Assembly: GCF_030718995.1 (NCBI RefSeq)
Contig: NZ_CP132204.1
Span: 2,790,001 to 2,854,000 of the forward strand
DNA: 64,000 nucleotides
Direction of reading: 5' to 3'
Origin: Arthrobacter oryzae
GTDB lineage: Bacteria; Actinomycetota; Actinomycetes; Actinomycetales; Micrococcaceae
Of the stretch, positions 45,401 to 54,364 are shown one piece after another. The stretch's first letter is position 1. Every line of letters begins with the position of its first letter. The translations under genes were made by a program, and so were the position numbers. The notes beneath the pieces were generated by a model that saw only the letters and a program-made list of their open reading frames with translations, was not told the origin of the DNA and made no database searches.

Positions 45401-46987
45401 CTACCGTGCCACCAGCCCCGGCACGCCGTCCTGGATCGCGAACGATGCCTTCGTGCTCACAGGTGCGCCCGGCGTCGTGACGTAGTCCAGCGTCCGGAAG
45501 TCCGCGGTCATCGCGTCCTTCGTGATGCGCGTGTTCACGTACCCGCGGTTGTCGTTGTAGAACTTCAAATGCGGGTTCCAGGCCATCACGGGATCGGCCG
45601 TTGAGCCCTTGCCGTTGCCGGTGGAGGTGATGGAGGTGCAGACCAGTTCGGAGCCGACCACGGGGGAGGCGGGGTCCTTGTAGTCGACCTTGAGGTCGTT
45701 GGCCCAGTTGCGGTGCACGTCGCCGGTGAGGACGACGGCGTTGCGGACGTTCGCGTCCACCCAGCCCTTGGTGATGCGGCGGCGGGAGGCGGCGTAGCCG
45801 TCCCATCCATCCATGGAAACGTCGTCGATCTCCGGCGCCTGGTTCCGGTCCCGCTCGGCGAAGAACACCTGCTGGCCCAGGATGTCCCAGCGCTGGGTGG
45901 AGTTCTTGAACCCGTCCAGCAGCCACTTTTCCTGCTCGGCGCCGGTGATGGTGCGGTCCTCGGCCAGGCGCTCTGCAACGTTCTTCTTCCAGCCGTCGCC
46001 GGCGAGCTGGTCGTCGCGGTACTGCCGGGTGTCCATCATGTGGAAGTTGGCCAGCTGGCCCCACTGGATGGTGCGGTAGATCTTCATGTCGAACCCGGCC
46101 GGCACGGACGAGGCCCGCAGCGGCATGTTCTCGTAGTACGCCTGGAACGCGGCGGCGCGGCGCTGCCGGAACCGCTCGGTGGTGTCGTTCAGCTGGGCGG
46201 CGTCCGTGTTCTCCGGGACCTCGTCCGCCCAGTTGTTGTCCACCTCGTGGTCATCCCAGACCACCAGCCACGGTGCGATCGCGTGCGCGGCCTGCAGGTC
46301 GGCGTCGGACTTGTACTGGGCGTGCCGCTGCCGGTAGCCGGCCAGGCTGGAGGTCTCGGGGCCCTGGTGGTCGCGCGGGTTGCCGCCGCCGATCACGTAG
46401 CTGCCCTTCTTGTATTCGTACATGTAATCGCCCAGGTGCAGCACAAGGTCCGGGTGGTCCTGGGCCAGACGCGTATAGGCGGTGAAGTAGCCGTGTTCAT
46501 ACTGTGAGCAGCTGGCGAAGGCCATGGCCAGCGCCCCCGGCGTCTCGTGGGGCGCAGGGCTGGTGAGCGTGCGGCCCACGGCGCTGACGTGCCGGCCGGC
46601 GCGGAACCGGTAGAAGTATTCCCGCCCCGGCCGCAGGCCCTTGAGCTCCACGTGGACGGAGTGGGCGGTTTCGATCCGGGCGGTCTCGACGCCGCGGGCT
46701 ACTACTGAGTGCATGCCGGCGTCTTCCGCCACTTCCCACGCCACCGCGACGTTGCGGGAGGGCATGCCGCCCAGGCCGTCCTCCGCTACGGGGTCCACCG
46801 CAAGCCGGGTCCAGATGACAAAGCCGTCCGGCCACGGCTCGCCGGAAGCGATGCCGAGCATGAACGGATCGGTGCGGAGACCGGCGTCGTCCGCGGTTGA
46901 TGTGGCGAACGCGGCACCCGGGATAGCGGCGACGAGGCCGGCGCCGAGGCCAGCGGAAAGGAGGGACCTGCGTGAAATGTTTTCCAT
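45401..46987 (-). CDS. phoD: PhoD-type alkaline phosphatase (twin-arginine exported)
   Basis: 528-aa extracytoplasmic phosphatase. Tat signal ISRRSLLSAGLGAGLVAAI. An N-terminal PhoD beta domain (FMLGIASGEPWPDGFVIWTR) is followed by the metallophosphatase core: LHLGDYMYEY, WDDHEVDNNW, LTGDVHRNW, binding Fe/Ca. Hydrolyses phosphate mono/diesters outside the cell. It lies opposite a lipase. The last 16 codons resemble those of the DeoR gene at 32070. A second PhoD-family gene is at 59431. Confidence 0.92.
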   Translation of the reverse strand: MENISRRSLLSAGLGAGLVAAIPGAAFATSTADDAGLRTDPFMLGIASGEPWPDGFVIWTRLAVDPVAEDGLGGMPSRNVAVAWEVAEDAGMHSVVARGVETARIETAHSVHVELKGLRPGREYFYRFRAGRHVSAVGRTLTSPAPHETPGALAMAFASCSQYEHGYFTAYTRLAQDHPDLVLHLGDYMYEYKKGSYVIGGGNPRDHQGPETSSLAGYRQRHAQYKSDADLQAAHAIAPWLVVWDDHEVDNNWADEVPENTDAAQLNDTTERFRQRRAAAFQAYYENMPLRASSVPAGFDMKIYRTIQWGQLANFHMMDTRQYRDDQLAGDGWKKNVAERLAEDRTITGAEQEKWLLDGFKNSTQRWDILGQQVFFAERDRNQAPEIDDVSMDGWDGYAASRRRITKGWVDANVRNAVVLTGDVHRNWANDLKVDYKDPASPVVGSELVCTSITSTGNGKGSTADPVMAWNPHLKFYNDNRGYVNTRITKDAMTADFRTLDYVTTPGAPVSTKASFAIQDGVPGLVAR

Positions 46988-47483
46988 GCAGTCGACCGTA
47001 GGGAGGCTGGTTGGACAGGTTCTGAGGGAGATATGAATGGGCGGTTAACTGCGTGACAAAGATTGTCGAGGTGGCTTAGGTCCGGGATTGACTCGCAGGT
47101 ATTCTCCGCTACCGCGGCCGGGACGCGGTTCCGAAGGGGGCAACGGTTTCCACTAGCAAAGTGGTGACAGGTTCAGCCCATGAGTAAGAGCGATCCGTGA
47201 ACTGAATCGCTGCTGATGCACGTTTGTGCAGATGCCGATGAGAGCTCTCCCATGGCTCAAGCGCAGGCGAAACAGCTACTGACCAGTAACAACGCCGCGG
47301 ATTGAGGCATCTGAGTACGGGGAGAATGCTCCGCCCAACAAAGCCCTTTTTGGCGCACATTCGTGCAGCCCGGCTCCGCTGGGACGGCAGTGATGCCAGC
47401 ATGGAAAACCCGGACGATGCGTGAACGCCACGAGCGATCTCCCCATCGGCCGCCCCCGTTGACACACGAACAATGAGGTTTCT
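46988..47483. other. Divergent intergenic region (496 bp)
   Basis: Shared upstream region of the PhoD and lipase genes. No gene-like frame. I see no PhoB-type box that I can defend and no strong hairpin. Sequence is GC-moderate. Probably carries two promoters. Confidence 0.4.
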
Positions 47484-48332
47484 ATGTCACTGCTTACCAA
47501 GACACTGTCCGTCGCCGCAGCCGCCGTCCTCGCCGGATCCTTGACTGTGGCTCCCGCCCAAGCGAACACGCTCGACGTTGCCCCGCCGGGGGCCAACGAC
47601 TGGTCCTGCAAACCAACCGCCGAGCATCCGTATCCGGTCATTCTTGTGCCCGGAACCTTTGAGAGCATGGCGAAGAACTGGTCCACCCTGTCGCCGTACC
47701 TCAAGAGCGCCGGGTACTGCGTCTTCGCCCTCAATTACGGAGAGACGAACGGCGTGTATGCCACCGCCCCCGTGGCCGACTCCGCGCAGGAACTCGCCCC
47801 GTTCGTGGACGCGGTACGTGCTGCCACCGGTGCTAAGAAGGTGGATCTTGTGGGCCACAGCCAGGGCGGCATGATGCCCCGCTACTATATGGGCTTCCTC
47901 GGCGGTGCCAAGAATGTCAACAAGCTCATTGGCATCGCACCTTCCAACCACGGCACTGAAGGCGTCATCGTCCCGCCGCCGGGCTTTGTCGGGGATCCGG
48001 ACTACACCGGCCTGGGCTGTGCAGCCTGCGCCGACCAGCAGGCGGGCTCGGCATTCATGCAGAAGCTCAACTCCATCGGCGACACCGTAGCGGGACCCTC
48101 CTACACCGTGATCTCGACGGTCTACGACGAAGTGGTCATTCCCTACAACAGCCAGTTCCTCAGTGGCCCGTCACGACAGGTCACGAACATCACCATCCAG
48201 GACAAGTGCCCGGCCGATCTCTTCGAACACGACCAGACGCCGAACGACCCTGTGGTGCACCAGATCGTGGCCCATGCACTGGGCACGCCTTCGGGTCCTG
48301 CAGACCCGGCATATCAACCCGCCTGCATCTAG
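47484..48332 (+). CDS. Secreted triacylglycerol lipase/esterase (class 2 type)
   Basis: 282-aa exported alpha/beta hydrolase. Sec signal (MSLLTKTLSVAAAAVLAGSLT to about APAQA, cleavage near residue 31). Lipase-class-2 features: PVILVPGTFES near the N terminus (oxyanion region) and the nucleophile elbow GHSQGG with Ser126. The family is that of actinobacterial lipases such as Streptomyces LipA-like. Asp and His of the triad are likely in the C-terminal third, which includes CPADLFEHDQTPND. Four cysteines suggest disulfides. Terminator follows. Confidence 0.85.
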   Translation: MSLLTKTLSVAAAAVLAGSLTVAPAQANTLDVAPPGANDWSCKPTAEHPYPVILVPGTFESMAKNWSTLSPYLKSAGYCVFALNYGETNGVYATAPVADSAQELAPFVDAVRAATGAKKVDLVGHSQGGMMPRYYMGFLGGAKNVNKLIGIAPSNHGTEGVIVPPPGFVGDPDYTGLGCAACADQQAGSAFMQKLNSIGDTVAGPSYTVISTVYDEVVIPYNSQFLSGPSRQVTNITIQDKCPADLFEHDQTPNDPVVHQIVAHALGTPSGPADPAYQPACI

Positions 48333-48352
48333 CAGTCCTAAACCAGTGACTA

Positions 48353-48392
48353 ACGACGGCGGCCGGCAGCAAAGCCGGCCGCCCGCCGTCGT
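48353..48392. terminator. Hairpin terminator between lipase and membrane protein genes
   Basis: GGCGGCCGGC / GCCGGCCGCC stem (48358-48367 and 48374-48383) with a 6-nt AGCAAA loop, extended by ACGAC/GTCGT outer pairs after a small bulge. The two flanking genes converge on it. Confidence 0.8.
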
Positions 48393-48397
48393 AATGA

Positions 48398-48805
48398 CTA
48401 CTTAGGGGAGATCAGGGCGTCGAACTGCTCCTGCCAGAGGGCCAGTTCCCGGTCCACGTCCCGCCTGCGCGACGGAGTCCACTTGGGCCAGATATCAGAT
48501 GCGACGCGGGTTTCGACCGCGGCCTGCACGCGGGCGGGAGGAGTGCTGCGCTGGGAGTTGCCAGCGGTTTTCAGTGGCGGCTTCGGCCCGGAAAGTCCCC
48601 GGGGCGCGTTCCGCTGGGGCGGCACCCGGGCTATGTTGCGCTTGGATCTGCCAGCGTTTTTCCGCCCGGTGATCCGGTGGGTAAGTTCCACAAGGCCGAC
48701 TAGGAGACCGCCCACGCCCCAGATGATTCCGAGCAGGACCAAGGCAACCACCAGCAAGGCAAACCACAGCAGGATCCCGATTGCAGGTATGAGCACCACC
48801 AGCAT
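48398..48805 (-). CDS. Small membrane protein, hypothetical (135 aa)
   Basis: 135-aa protein with two adjacent hydrophobic helices in the first 42 residues (PAIGILLWFALLVVALVLL) and a basic, Pro/Arg-rich cytoplasmic tail ending with a helical segment WTPSRRRDVDREL. No recognised family. The ribosome site for ATG 48805 is weak; another start may lie further upstream. Confidence 0.55.
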   Translation of the reverse strand: MLVVLIPAIGILLWFALLVVALVLLGIIWGVGGLLVGLVELTHRITGRKNAGRSKRNIARVPPQRNAPRGLSGPKPPLKTAGNSQRSTPPARVQAAVETRVASDIWPKWTPSRRRDVDRELALWQEQFDALISPK

Positions 48806-49138
48806 GGCCGGACTCAGAGTGTGTCGGAAATTGCGCGGCCCGGAAAGAGCGCAGGGGCCGCGGTCTCGCCAAGGTGAATGGTGAAGAATTCGGTCATTAG
48901 AACGGGCCCCTATCGGTCGTCATGCAAGACCAGGACCTCACCCAGAGCAGCATGATATCGCCTGCCCTCATACCGGACAATGGCACGCGGCTTAGTTCCG
49001 CCGCACTATTGTCCCGACGGAATTATCTCGACGGGCCCCGGCACCGGGTCGAGCCGGAAACGGCCCGATTGGAATTAACAAAACGGGAATTGCCAAAAAG
49101 CACTATCCAGTGGGCGGATTCTGCCGCAAGATGACGGA
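48806..49138. other. Intergenic gap upstream of subtilisin
   Basis: About 330 bp without a gene. Divergent promoters for the membrane protein and the protease are expected. The DNA just before 49139 is AT-richer (around AATTAACAAAACGGGAATTG at 49072), possibly a promoter. Confidence 0.35.
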
Positions 49139-50416
49139 ATGAAAAAGATCTTCGTAGCCGGTTTTGCAGCCGTAATCATGGGCCTCGGCGGAATTGCCGG
49201 GGCAGCCCCGGGCAACGCAGCCCCGGGCAAGGCAGCCTCCGAATCATCACCTGTTGCGGGACAAATCATGGTGAAGTTCCGGGACAACGCCGCGGCAGCC
49301 GGCCTGTTGCGCCAGCATGGGCTCAAGGAGGGTGCGGGAATCGGCAGCACCGGAGCTCAACTCGTCAAAGTGCCGGCCGGTAGTGAACTCAAGCTCATCG
49401 AAGCGTTGAGCCGGAATCCGGCGGTTGAGTACGCCGAGCCGGACGAGCTCGTGACCGCCGCAACCGATGACCTTTACTTCGACCGCCAGTACGCCCTCCA
49501 AAACGACGGCCAGTCCTTCACCAACACCCTCAACACGATGACTGTCGGCGAGGGCAAAGCGGACGCTGATGTGGACGCCGTCGAAGCGTGGACCGTCACC
49601 GGAGAAGCGGGCACGCGGGTTGCCATCGTCGATTCGGGTGTGGCAATCGACCACGAGGACATCTCGCAGAGGGTCGTTGCACGGACCAACTTCAGTGACA
49701 CCAAAATCGCTAAACCCGAGGACTACGACAAATACGGCCACGGCACCCACGTTGCCGGCATCGTTGCCGCCGTCCACAACACCAAAGGTGTCGCCGGTGT
49801 GTGCCCGGACTGCACCATCCTGGATGCCAAAGTGCTCAACGACAACGGGTCCGGTGCCAGCTCAGCCATTGCCAAGGGCATTGACTGGGCGGTGGCCAAT
49901 GGTGCCAAGGTGATCAACTTGAGCCTCGGACAGCGCGTCTCTTCACGCACCCTCGAGACCGCCGTGAACAACGCCTGGAATCAAGGTGTGGTGATAGTGG
50001 CCGCCGCCGGCAACGCCGGTACCCAGGCCAAGATCTATCCGGGCGCCTATCCCAACGTTATTTCCGTGGCCGCGACCGACAACACCGACACCAAAGCTTC
50101 CTTCTCGACGTACGGAAAGTGGGTGGATGTTGCTGCGCCCGGCGTCAACGTCTATTCGACCTTCCCGAACCACACCTTCGTCCTGGGCACGCAGAACGGC
50201 CGCTCCAAGGGTTACGACGTTGCCAGCGGCACCTCAATGGCGTCGCCCGTCGTTGCTGCCACTGCAGCCCTTGTCTGGAGATCGCAGACAGACCCTACCA
50301 ACGCATCCGTCCGGGAAAGGGTTGAATCGACTGCCGACAAAATCCCCGGGACGGGCACCAACTGGGCGTTCGGCCGCGTGAACGCCTGCGCTGCGGTAGG
50401 TTGCACCGTCCCTTAG
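49139..50416 (+). CDS. Secreted S8 family serine protease (subtilisin/thermitase-like)
   Basis: 425-aa exported protease. Sec signal of about 28 residues (MKKIFVAGFAAVIMGLGG), an I9 propeptide domain (QIMVKFRDNAAAAG to EYAEPDEL, about 45-110), then the S8 catalytic domain. Triad: Asp165 in IVDSGVAIDH, His201 in HGTHVAGI, Ser366 in GTSMASPVVA; oxyanion Asn in AAAGNAG. Two cysteine pairs (GVCPDCTI; NACAAVGC) probably form disulfides. It converges with the SRPBCC gene, stops overlapping by 4 bp. Confidence 0.92.
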   Translation: MKKIFVAGFAAVIMGLGGIAGAAPGNAAPGKAASESSPVAGQIMVKFRDNAAAAGLLRQHGLKEGAGIGSTGAQLVKVPAGSELKLIEALSRNPAVEYAEPDELVTAATDDLYFDRQYALQNDGQSFTNTLNTMTVGEGKADADVDAVEAWTVTGEAGTRVAIVDSGVAIDHEDISQRVVARTNFSDTKIAKPEDYDKYGHGTHVAGIVAAVHNTKGVAGVCPDCTILDAKVLNDNGSGASSAIAKGIDWAVANGAKVINLSLGQRVSSRTLETAVNNAWNQGVVIVAAAGNAGTQAKIYPGAYPNVISVAATDNTDTKASFSTYGKWVDVAAPGVNVYSTFPNHTFVLGTQNGRSKGYDVASGTSMASPVVAATAALVWRSQTDPTNASVRERVESTADKIPGTGTNWAFGRVNACAAVGCTVP

Positions 50417-51183
50417 CTTGTGGTCGGCCGGCCCTCCACGACGGCGGCCTGGCCGCCGTCGTACGTCCCTTCCGCACGTTGCTTGATGCCGCGCAGCATG
50501 CCGACTTCCATGTAGTGGTGCAGCGGGTCGCCGATCAGAAAGTCGATGCCGCGAGCCAGCAGCATGGCGCCGGGCACCCGCTGAAGGGCGAACGCCACGG
50601 CCTTGGTGAACAGCGGGGCATCGGCCGCAGCACCCTGGGCCGCGGCACTGATGTATCCCATCCCTCGGGATCGAACGATTAAGCGGGTGCGGTTCCCCGG
50701 GAGAGGACGCAGCACGAACGCCTCTCCCGCGACGAGATGGCGGTTGGGCTCGATCTCCGACACGGTCGCATAGACGCCGCCGCCGTAGGGCACCTGGTCG
50801 CCGACCTTGAGGTCCTGCAGCTCCGGGTGAATGCGCGTCGCGGAGTGCTTTCCTTCAACGTACCGGGCGCGGAACATCGCCCGTTCCACCAGGTCGTGGG
50901 TATAGAACCCGGCACGGTAGATCCCCATTTGGACGATCCAGGGCCATACTCGCTCCGGCGGCACGTCAATGGTGATCGCCCGGGTGCTTTGGAACGTCGG
51001 ACGAGGCACGTGGTCATCACCCGGCAGAGGTTCATCGGCTTCGTCACCCTGTGTTCCCCACCGCAGCATCGCCGGACGCCACACCAGATACGCGGCGATC
51101 TTGACGGACAGTGTTGCGCCCAGAACCAGTAGCCTTGTGCGGTTTACCATCCTGTTCACCTGCCTCGTGGTAGCAGCCGCCAT
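50413..51183 (-). CDS. SRPBCC (START/Bet v1-like) family membrane-anchored protein
   Basis: 256-aa protein. A short N-terminal hydrophobic helix (LLVLGATLSVKIAAYLVW) may anchor it. It then has the helix-grip fold typical of polyketide-cyclase-like proteins: TFQSTRAITIDVPPERVW, WPWIVQMG, then GFYTHDLVE and beta strands to the C terminus. The family binds hydrophobic ligands. ATG 51183 fits GGAGG 8 bp upstream better than the GTG at 51198. Function unknown. Confidence 0.7.
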   Translation of the reverse strand: MAAATTRQVNRMVNRTRLLVLGATLSVKIAAYLVWRPAMLRWGTQGDEADEPLPGDDHVPRPTFQSTRAITIDVPPERVWPWIVQMGIYRAGFYTHDLVERAMFRARYVEGKHSATRIHPELQDLKVGDQVPYGGGVYATVSEIEPNRHLVAGEAFVLRPLPGNRTRLIVRSRGMGYISAAAQGAAADAPLFTKAVAFALQRVPGAMLLARGIDFLIGDPLHHYMEVGMLRGIKQRAEGTYDGGQAAVVEGRPTTS

Positions 51184-51375
51184 ACCAACACCCTCCACGC
51201 GATCCTGCAGCCGGGGAAGTGCCTAAAGTCCCCGTACACCCGCCTCCGCAGCACTGGGTTCCCATGCTTGTCAGGCCCACCCGCCCCGAGGAGACTTGCT
51301 GTATGCCGTCCGCTAACGCGGGTGGCGGTGTTTCTCCTTTCGGGGGCGGCGCCCTCCTGGCTGGTCGGGGAAGTC

Positions 51376-52578
51376 GTGGATGCATCGGGGTTGCGGGACG
51401 AGTTTGTGGTGGTCAACGGGGAGGCTGCGGGAAGCCGGATCCGCATTCCGCACGGCACCACCACCATCGGCAGCGGCGAAGGCTCGCGGCTGCGCCTGCC
51501 GGTGTCCGGAGTGAGCCGCCGCCACGCCGTGCTGACCTCTCTGGATGGCCGGACCGTCGTCGAGGACCAGAACTCGCGCAACGGCACCTGGGTCAACGGC
51601 CACCCGATCACGGCGCCCACCGAACTCACCGACGGCGACGAGGTCCAGTTCGGGCAGGTGCAGCTCCGTTTTGTTGAAGGGGCGTACGACGGCGGCAACG
51701 GCCCGCCGCACGCGGCCGGCGGCCACGATTCGCAGCAGCGGGCCCCGGCAGCTGCCCCGAAGAAGGGCCTCGGGGCTGCACTCCTGTTCGCAGCGGCGAT
51801 CAACGTGGTGGGCCTCATCGGCAACAGCCTGACTGCGTTCCTGACCGAGCTGACGCCCACCTGGACGTGGTTCGTCACTCCCGCGATGGGCCTGGCAGTG
51901 GCCCTGGGCGGGGAGACGCTGAGCTACTTGAAGGACAAGGGCGCGAAGCCACCCAAGCGGCCGGAGCGTCGGTACCACCCCTCCAGCCAGGGACAACCGT
52001 CACGGCCGCCACGCCCGCTTCGGCCCGGGCGCCCGGAAGACGCTGCACCACGTTCCCGCCCCATCGTGGTGACGCTGATCGCGACGCTGCTCCTCCTTGG
52101 CGGCGGCGGCTGGCTGGTGGCCGCAGGGGCGAGTTACGCCGTCGGCTATTTCTCCGGGAACGAGGAAGGCACCCAGCGGCTGGCCCGCCAGGTGGTGACG
52201 GAAGCGCAGGGCGTCACGGTGACCGTCCTCGGAGTGCAGAGCACCGCCCACTTCACCCGCGTGGAGATCCATGTCAGGAACGGGACCAGCAATTCCATGT
52301 CGCTGCCGCTGTTCCACAACGCCATCCTCACCGGCCCGGATGGCACCACCTTCGACGCCGATGCCTTCCGGAGCAGCTGGCAGCCTGAGATACCGCCCGG
52401 GGGGCAGCGCAAGGGGACCATCAACTTCGAGAGTCAGGTGCCGGACACAGGCGGCACGGTGTCCCTCAGCTTCATCACCGTCTTCCTGCAGGGGTTCGAC
52501 GGGCCGCGCTCCATCACCGTCCCGGACATCCCGCTGATGCCCCTGGTGGTGCCGATTGCCGAAACCCGTGTAGAGTAG
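51376..52578 (+). CDS. FHA-domain membrane protein
   Basis: About 400-aa protein. An FHA phosphothreonine-binding domain at its N terminus (TTIGSGEGSRLRLPVSGVSR, split here as TTIGSGEGSRLR and SGVSRRHAVL, then DQNSRNGTWVNG). It then has a hydrophobic segment (about residues 145-175), a Pro/Arg-rich cytoplasmic stretch, a membrane helix (VVTLIATLLLLGGGGWLVA) and an extracytoplasmic beta domain of about 130 residues. This fits a Ser/Thr-kinase signalling protein with an external sensor or scaffold part. GTG 51376 (with GGGGA 5 bp before) is my best start; the frame is open further left to 51268. Confidence 0.75.
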   Translation: MDASGLRDEFVVVNGEAAGSRIRIPHGTTTIGSGEGSRLRLPVSGVSRRHAVLTSLDGRTVVEDQNSRNGTWVNGHPITAPTELTDGDEVQFGQVQLRFVEGAYDGGNGPPHAAGGHDSQQRAPAAAPKKGLGAALLFAAAINVVGLIGNSLTAFLTELTPTWTWFVTPAMGLAVALGGETLSYLKDKGAKPPKRPERRYHPSSQGQPSRPPRPLRPGRPEDAAPRSRPIVVTLIATLLLLGGGGWLVAAGASYAVGYFSGNEEGTQRLARQVVTEAQGVTVTVLGVQSTAHFTRVEIHVRNGTSNSMSLPLFHNAILTGPDGTTFDADAFRSSWQPEIPPGGQRKGTINFESQVPDTGGTVSLSFITVFLQGFDGPRSITVPDIPLMPLVVPIAETRVE

Positions 52579-52726
52579 TTCCTGTTGTTGTGTTTATGCA
52601 GTTGGTAGTTCAGGCAGTACGCGGGGTCGAAAGTCCTCGTTCTTCTGAAGTAGCGGTTTTGAACACCCCACACCGGAGGACCCGAAAGTCGGGACTTTTC
52701 CTCCACCTTCACGAAGGACAAAAATA
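52579..52726 (+). promoter_or_regulatory. Structured 5' leader of cspA
   Basis: 148-bp stretch before the cold shock gene with a nested hairpin at 52675-52704: GGAGGA pairs with TCCTCC and CCCGA with TCGGG around an AAG loop. Long folded leaders are typical of cspA mRNAs, where cold changes the fold. The ribosome site is AAGGA about 10 bp before ATG 52727. Confidence 0.55.
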
Positions 52727-52930
52727 ATGGCTACTGGTACCGTCAAATGGTTTAACGCTGAAAAGGGCTTCGGCTTCATTTCCCCCGATGACTCCTCACA
52801 GGACGTTTTCGCACACTACTCTGCGATCAACTCCTCCGGTTTCCGCTCCCTCGAAGAGAACCAGAAGGTCTCCTTCGAAACCGAGCAGGGCCCCAAGGGT
52901 CCCCAGGCCGTAAACATCCAGGCTATCTAA
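52727..52930 (+). CDS. cspA: Cold shock protein
   Basis: 67-aa single-domain nucleic-acid chaperone. Full OB-fold with RNP1 KGFGFIS and RNP2 VFAHY, typical [14 protein letters not shown] start. Binds single-stranded RNA/DNA. It is monocistronic, with a leader before and a terminator after. Confidence 0.96.
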   Translation: MATGTVKWFNAEKGFGFISPDDSSQDVFAHYSAINSSGFRSLEENQKVSFETEQGPKGPQAVNIQAI

Positions 52931-52965
52931 TTTCCTAGATACCCGGGACCGTTTAGGTTTCATAG

Positions 52966-53002
52966 AGCAGGGCCTGCCGTTTGGCAGGCCCTGCTTTTTG
53001 TT
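52966..53002 (+). terminator. Rho-independent terminator of cspA
   Basis: Perfect 13-bp stem AGCAGGGCCTGCC / GGCAGGCCCTGCT with a 4-nt GTTT loop, followed by TTTTGTTT. The right arm plus following bases recur at 53797-53834. Confidence 0.9.
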
Positions 53003-53036
53003 TAACCCGGGTGTGCCACGGCTCCTGCCTTCGAAG

Positions 53037-53066
53037 AAGCCCCCGTCCGATTTGGGACGGGGGCTT
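53037..53066 (-). terminator. Terminator for the membrane protein gene at 53080
   Basis: 12-bp perfect stem (AAGCCCCCGTCC / GGACGGGGGCTT) with 6-nt loop, just beyond the stop of the minus-strand gene. Confidence 0.75.
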
Positions 53067-53079
53067 CTGTCGTTGCTGA

Positions 53080-53502
53080 CTACTTTTCGTCGTTCATTAG
53101 CTGATGGTATTCCCGTGTTTCAAGGAGCCATATATCGAAGTTGGCCGGTGACTGCATCGCCTTATTGGTAATTTCGGGCTTTTCTGGGAGACCGAGATGC
53201 TCCGTAGTGGCCTTCATATGCCGTTTGGTTACCGGTACTGCAGAGAAGATAAGGGACCCAGACGCAACGGTCAGTACGAGCGTCATGGGGACGGTTACGA
53301 TGCCCGGCGCGCCAGACCAAATCGTCAGAACGTTCACCGTACCGCCGACTGCCGCTACCAGCCATCCACAAAAGAACCGTACCCAACTCTCGGCGTTCAG
53401 TCGTAGCGCAGTAAGGCCGATCCTGGACTCCCAAAGTGGCGCCAGCTTCCTGGCCCGCCTATCTACCATGCGCCAGTAGAGATTCTTGGGGGTTATTTGC
53501 AC
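53080..53502 (-). CDS. Hypothetical membrane protein (140 aa)
   Basis: 140-aa protein with an arginine-rich cytoplasmic start (MQITPKNLYWRMVDRRARKL), then two closely spaced membrane helices (RFFCGWLVAAVGGTVNVL; IVTVPMTLVLTVASGSLIFSA, cut short here) and a charged C-terminal tail. Codon use is less biased than neighbours, suggesting acquired DNA. No family recognised. Confidence 0.55.
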   Translation of the reverse strand: MQITPKNLYWRMVDRRARKLAPLWESRIGLTALRLNAESWVRFFCGWLVAAVGGTVNVLTIWSGAPGIVTVPMTLVLTVASGSLIFSAVPVTKRHMKATTEHLGLPEKPEITNKAMQSPANFDIWLLETREYHQLMNDEK

Positions 53503-53881
53503 GTCGTGCTCACCTCATCAGTTCCCATAACGTCCAGAGTATCCAAGGCGCCCCCACCTGTATTGACTACTTATGCTCATAACAACCACGCGGTTCTGTC
53601 GGCGAGCAGGCTTGCATTCGTTGAAAGAAGGACTACAAGGCGGGAACGACCTCGAACAGAACTCAATATCTTCAAGCTTTATCGGACAGTCCGCCGCCAT
53701 GCGCTGGTCCTCAATCAACGAACTGCCCTTAAACATGAAACTGCTCCCCGAAAGTCAGAACTGAATTTTCAGTCCAACTTTCGGGGAGCAGTTCATTTGG
53801 CAGGCCCTGCTTTTGCTTAACCCGGGTGTGCCACCGCCCGTGCATGGCGGTTGAACGCCATCCCGAGCGGAGGGGATCAGC
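53503..53881. repeat. Gap with 15-bp inverted repeat and duplicated terminator flank
   Basis: No gene. Two structures: CTGCTCCCCGAAAGT (53741-53755) with its perfect complement ACTTTCGGGGAGCAG (53777-53791), loop 21 nt; and, directly after it, 53797-53834, a near-copy of the cspA terminator right arm and downstream sequence (compare 52981-53019, differing by one indel and about two bases). The block between the two copies therefore looks inserted or duplicated. Confidence 0.7.
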
Positions 53882-54364
53882 TCAGCTCAGCGCAGCACAG
53901 ACATCGATTACTCGGCCCGCTCCGCTGAACACCCTCTTTTCTTCGAAGTTGTCCGCGTAGATCGCGTAGTTGAATTCGCCGACCAGCACGTAGATGCCTT
54001 GTAGGTCTGAATCCGGGTTGTTGACTACGACGTTTCTGCCGGTAACAACGGTCTCGATGATGTCGCGCGGCGTTGCGTCCACGACGACTTCCCGGCGAAC
54101 GCCGGTAATGACGTAACTGACAGATTCGTCTGTATCTTCATTGGTCAGCGTTATCTTTTGACCCGGTGACGTTACCGTTTTCACGTTCCCGTTCGTGATC
54201 GTCTTCGTCTTGCCGGTCAGCGTGTACGAAACGTCGAAGTTGCAAAAGATCCCTTCTGGCAAGAGGCCGCCCTCATCGACGGGCGTGGGCGTCGCCGCAT
54301 ACACCGTCCCTGAACCGGCAATGAGGGCTACGAGCAGCAGCGGCAAGGCAAGAATTTTCTTCAT
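53882..54364 (-). CDS. Small secreted protein of unknown function (160 aa)
   Basis: 160-aa exported protein. Clear Sec signal (MKKILALPLLLVALIAGSGT, cleavage about residue 23). The mature part is beta-rich with VSYVITGVRREV, VVTGRNVVVNN and a single Cys near each end (FCNFD; DVCAAL) that may pair. Strong ribosome site GGAGGAAA before ATG 54364. Codon use moderately AT-shifted. No family recognised. Confidence 0.65.
   Translation of the reverse strand: MKKILALPLLLVALIAGSGTVYAATPTPVDEGGLLPEGIFCNFDVSYTLTGKTKTITNGNVKTVTSPGQKITLTNEDTDESVSYVITGVRREVVVDATPRDIIETVVTGRNVVVNNPDSDLQGIYVLVGEFNYAIYADNFEEKRVFSGAGRVIDVCAALS

Noticed and set aside
44676..46064. Longer lipoprotein frame extending left into the PhoD gene
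   Set aside because: The first 276 codons are antisense-like or out-of-frame sequence of PhoD. The lipoprotein signal and a good ribosome site start only at 45236.
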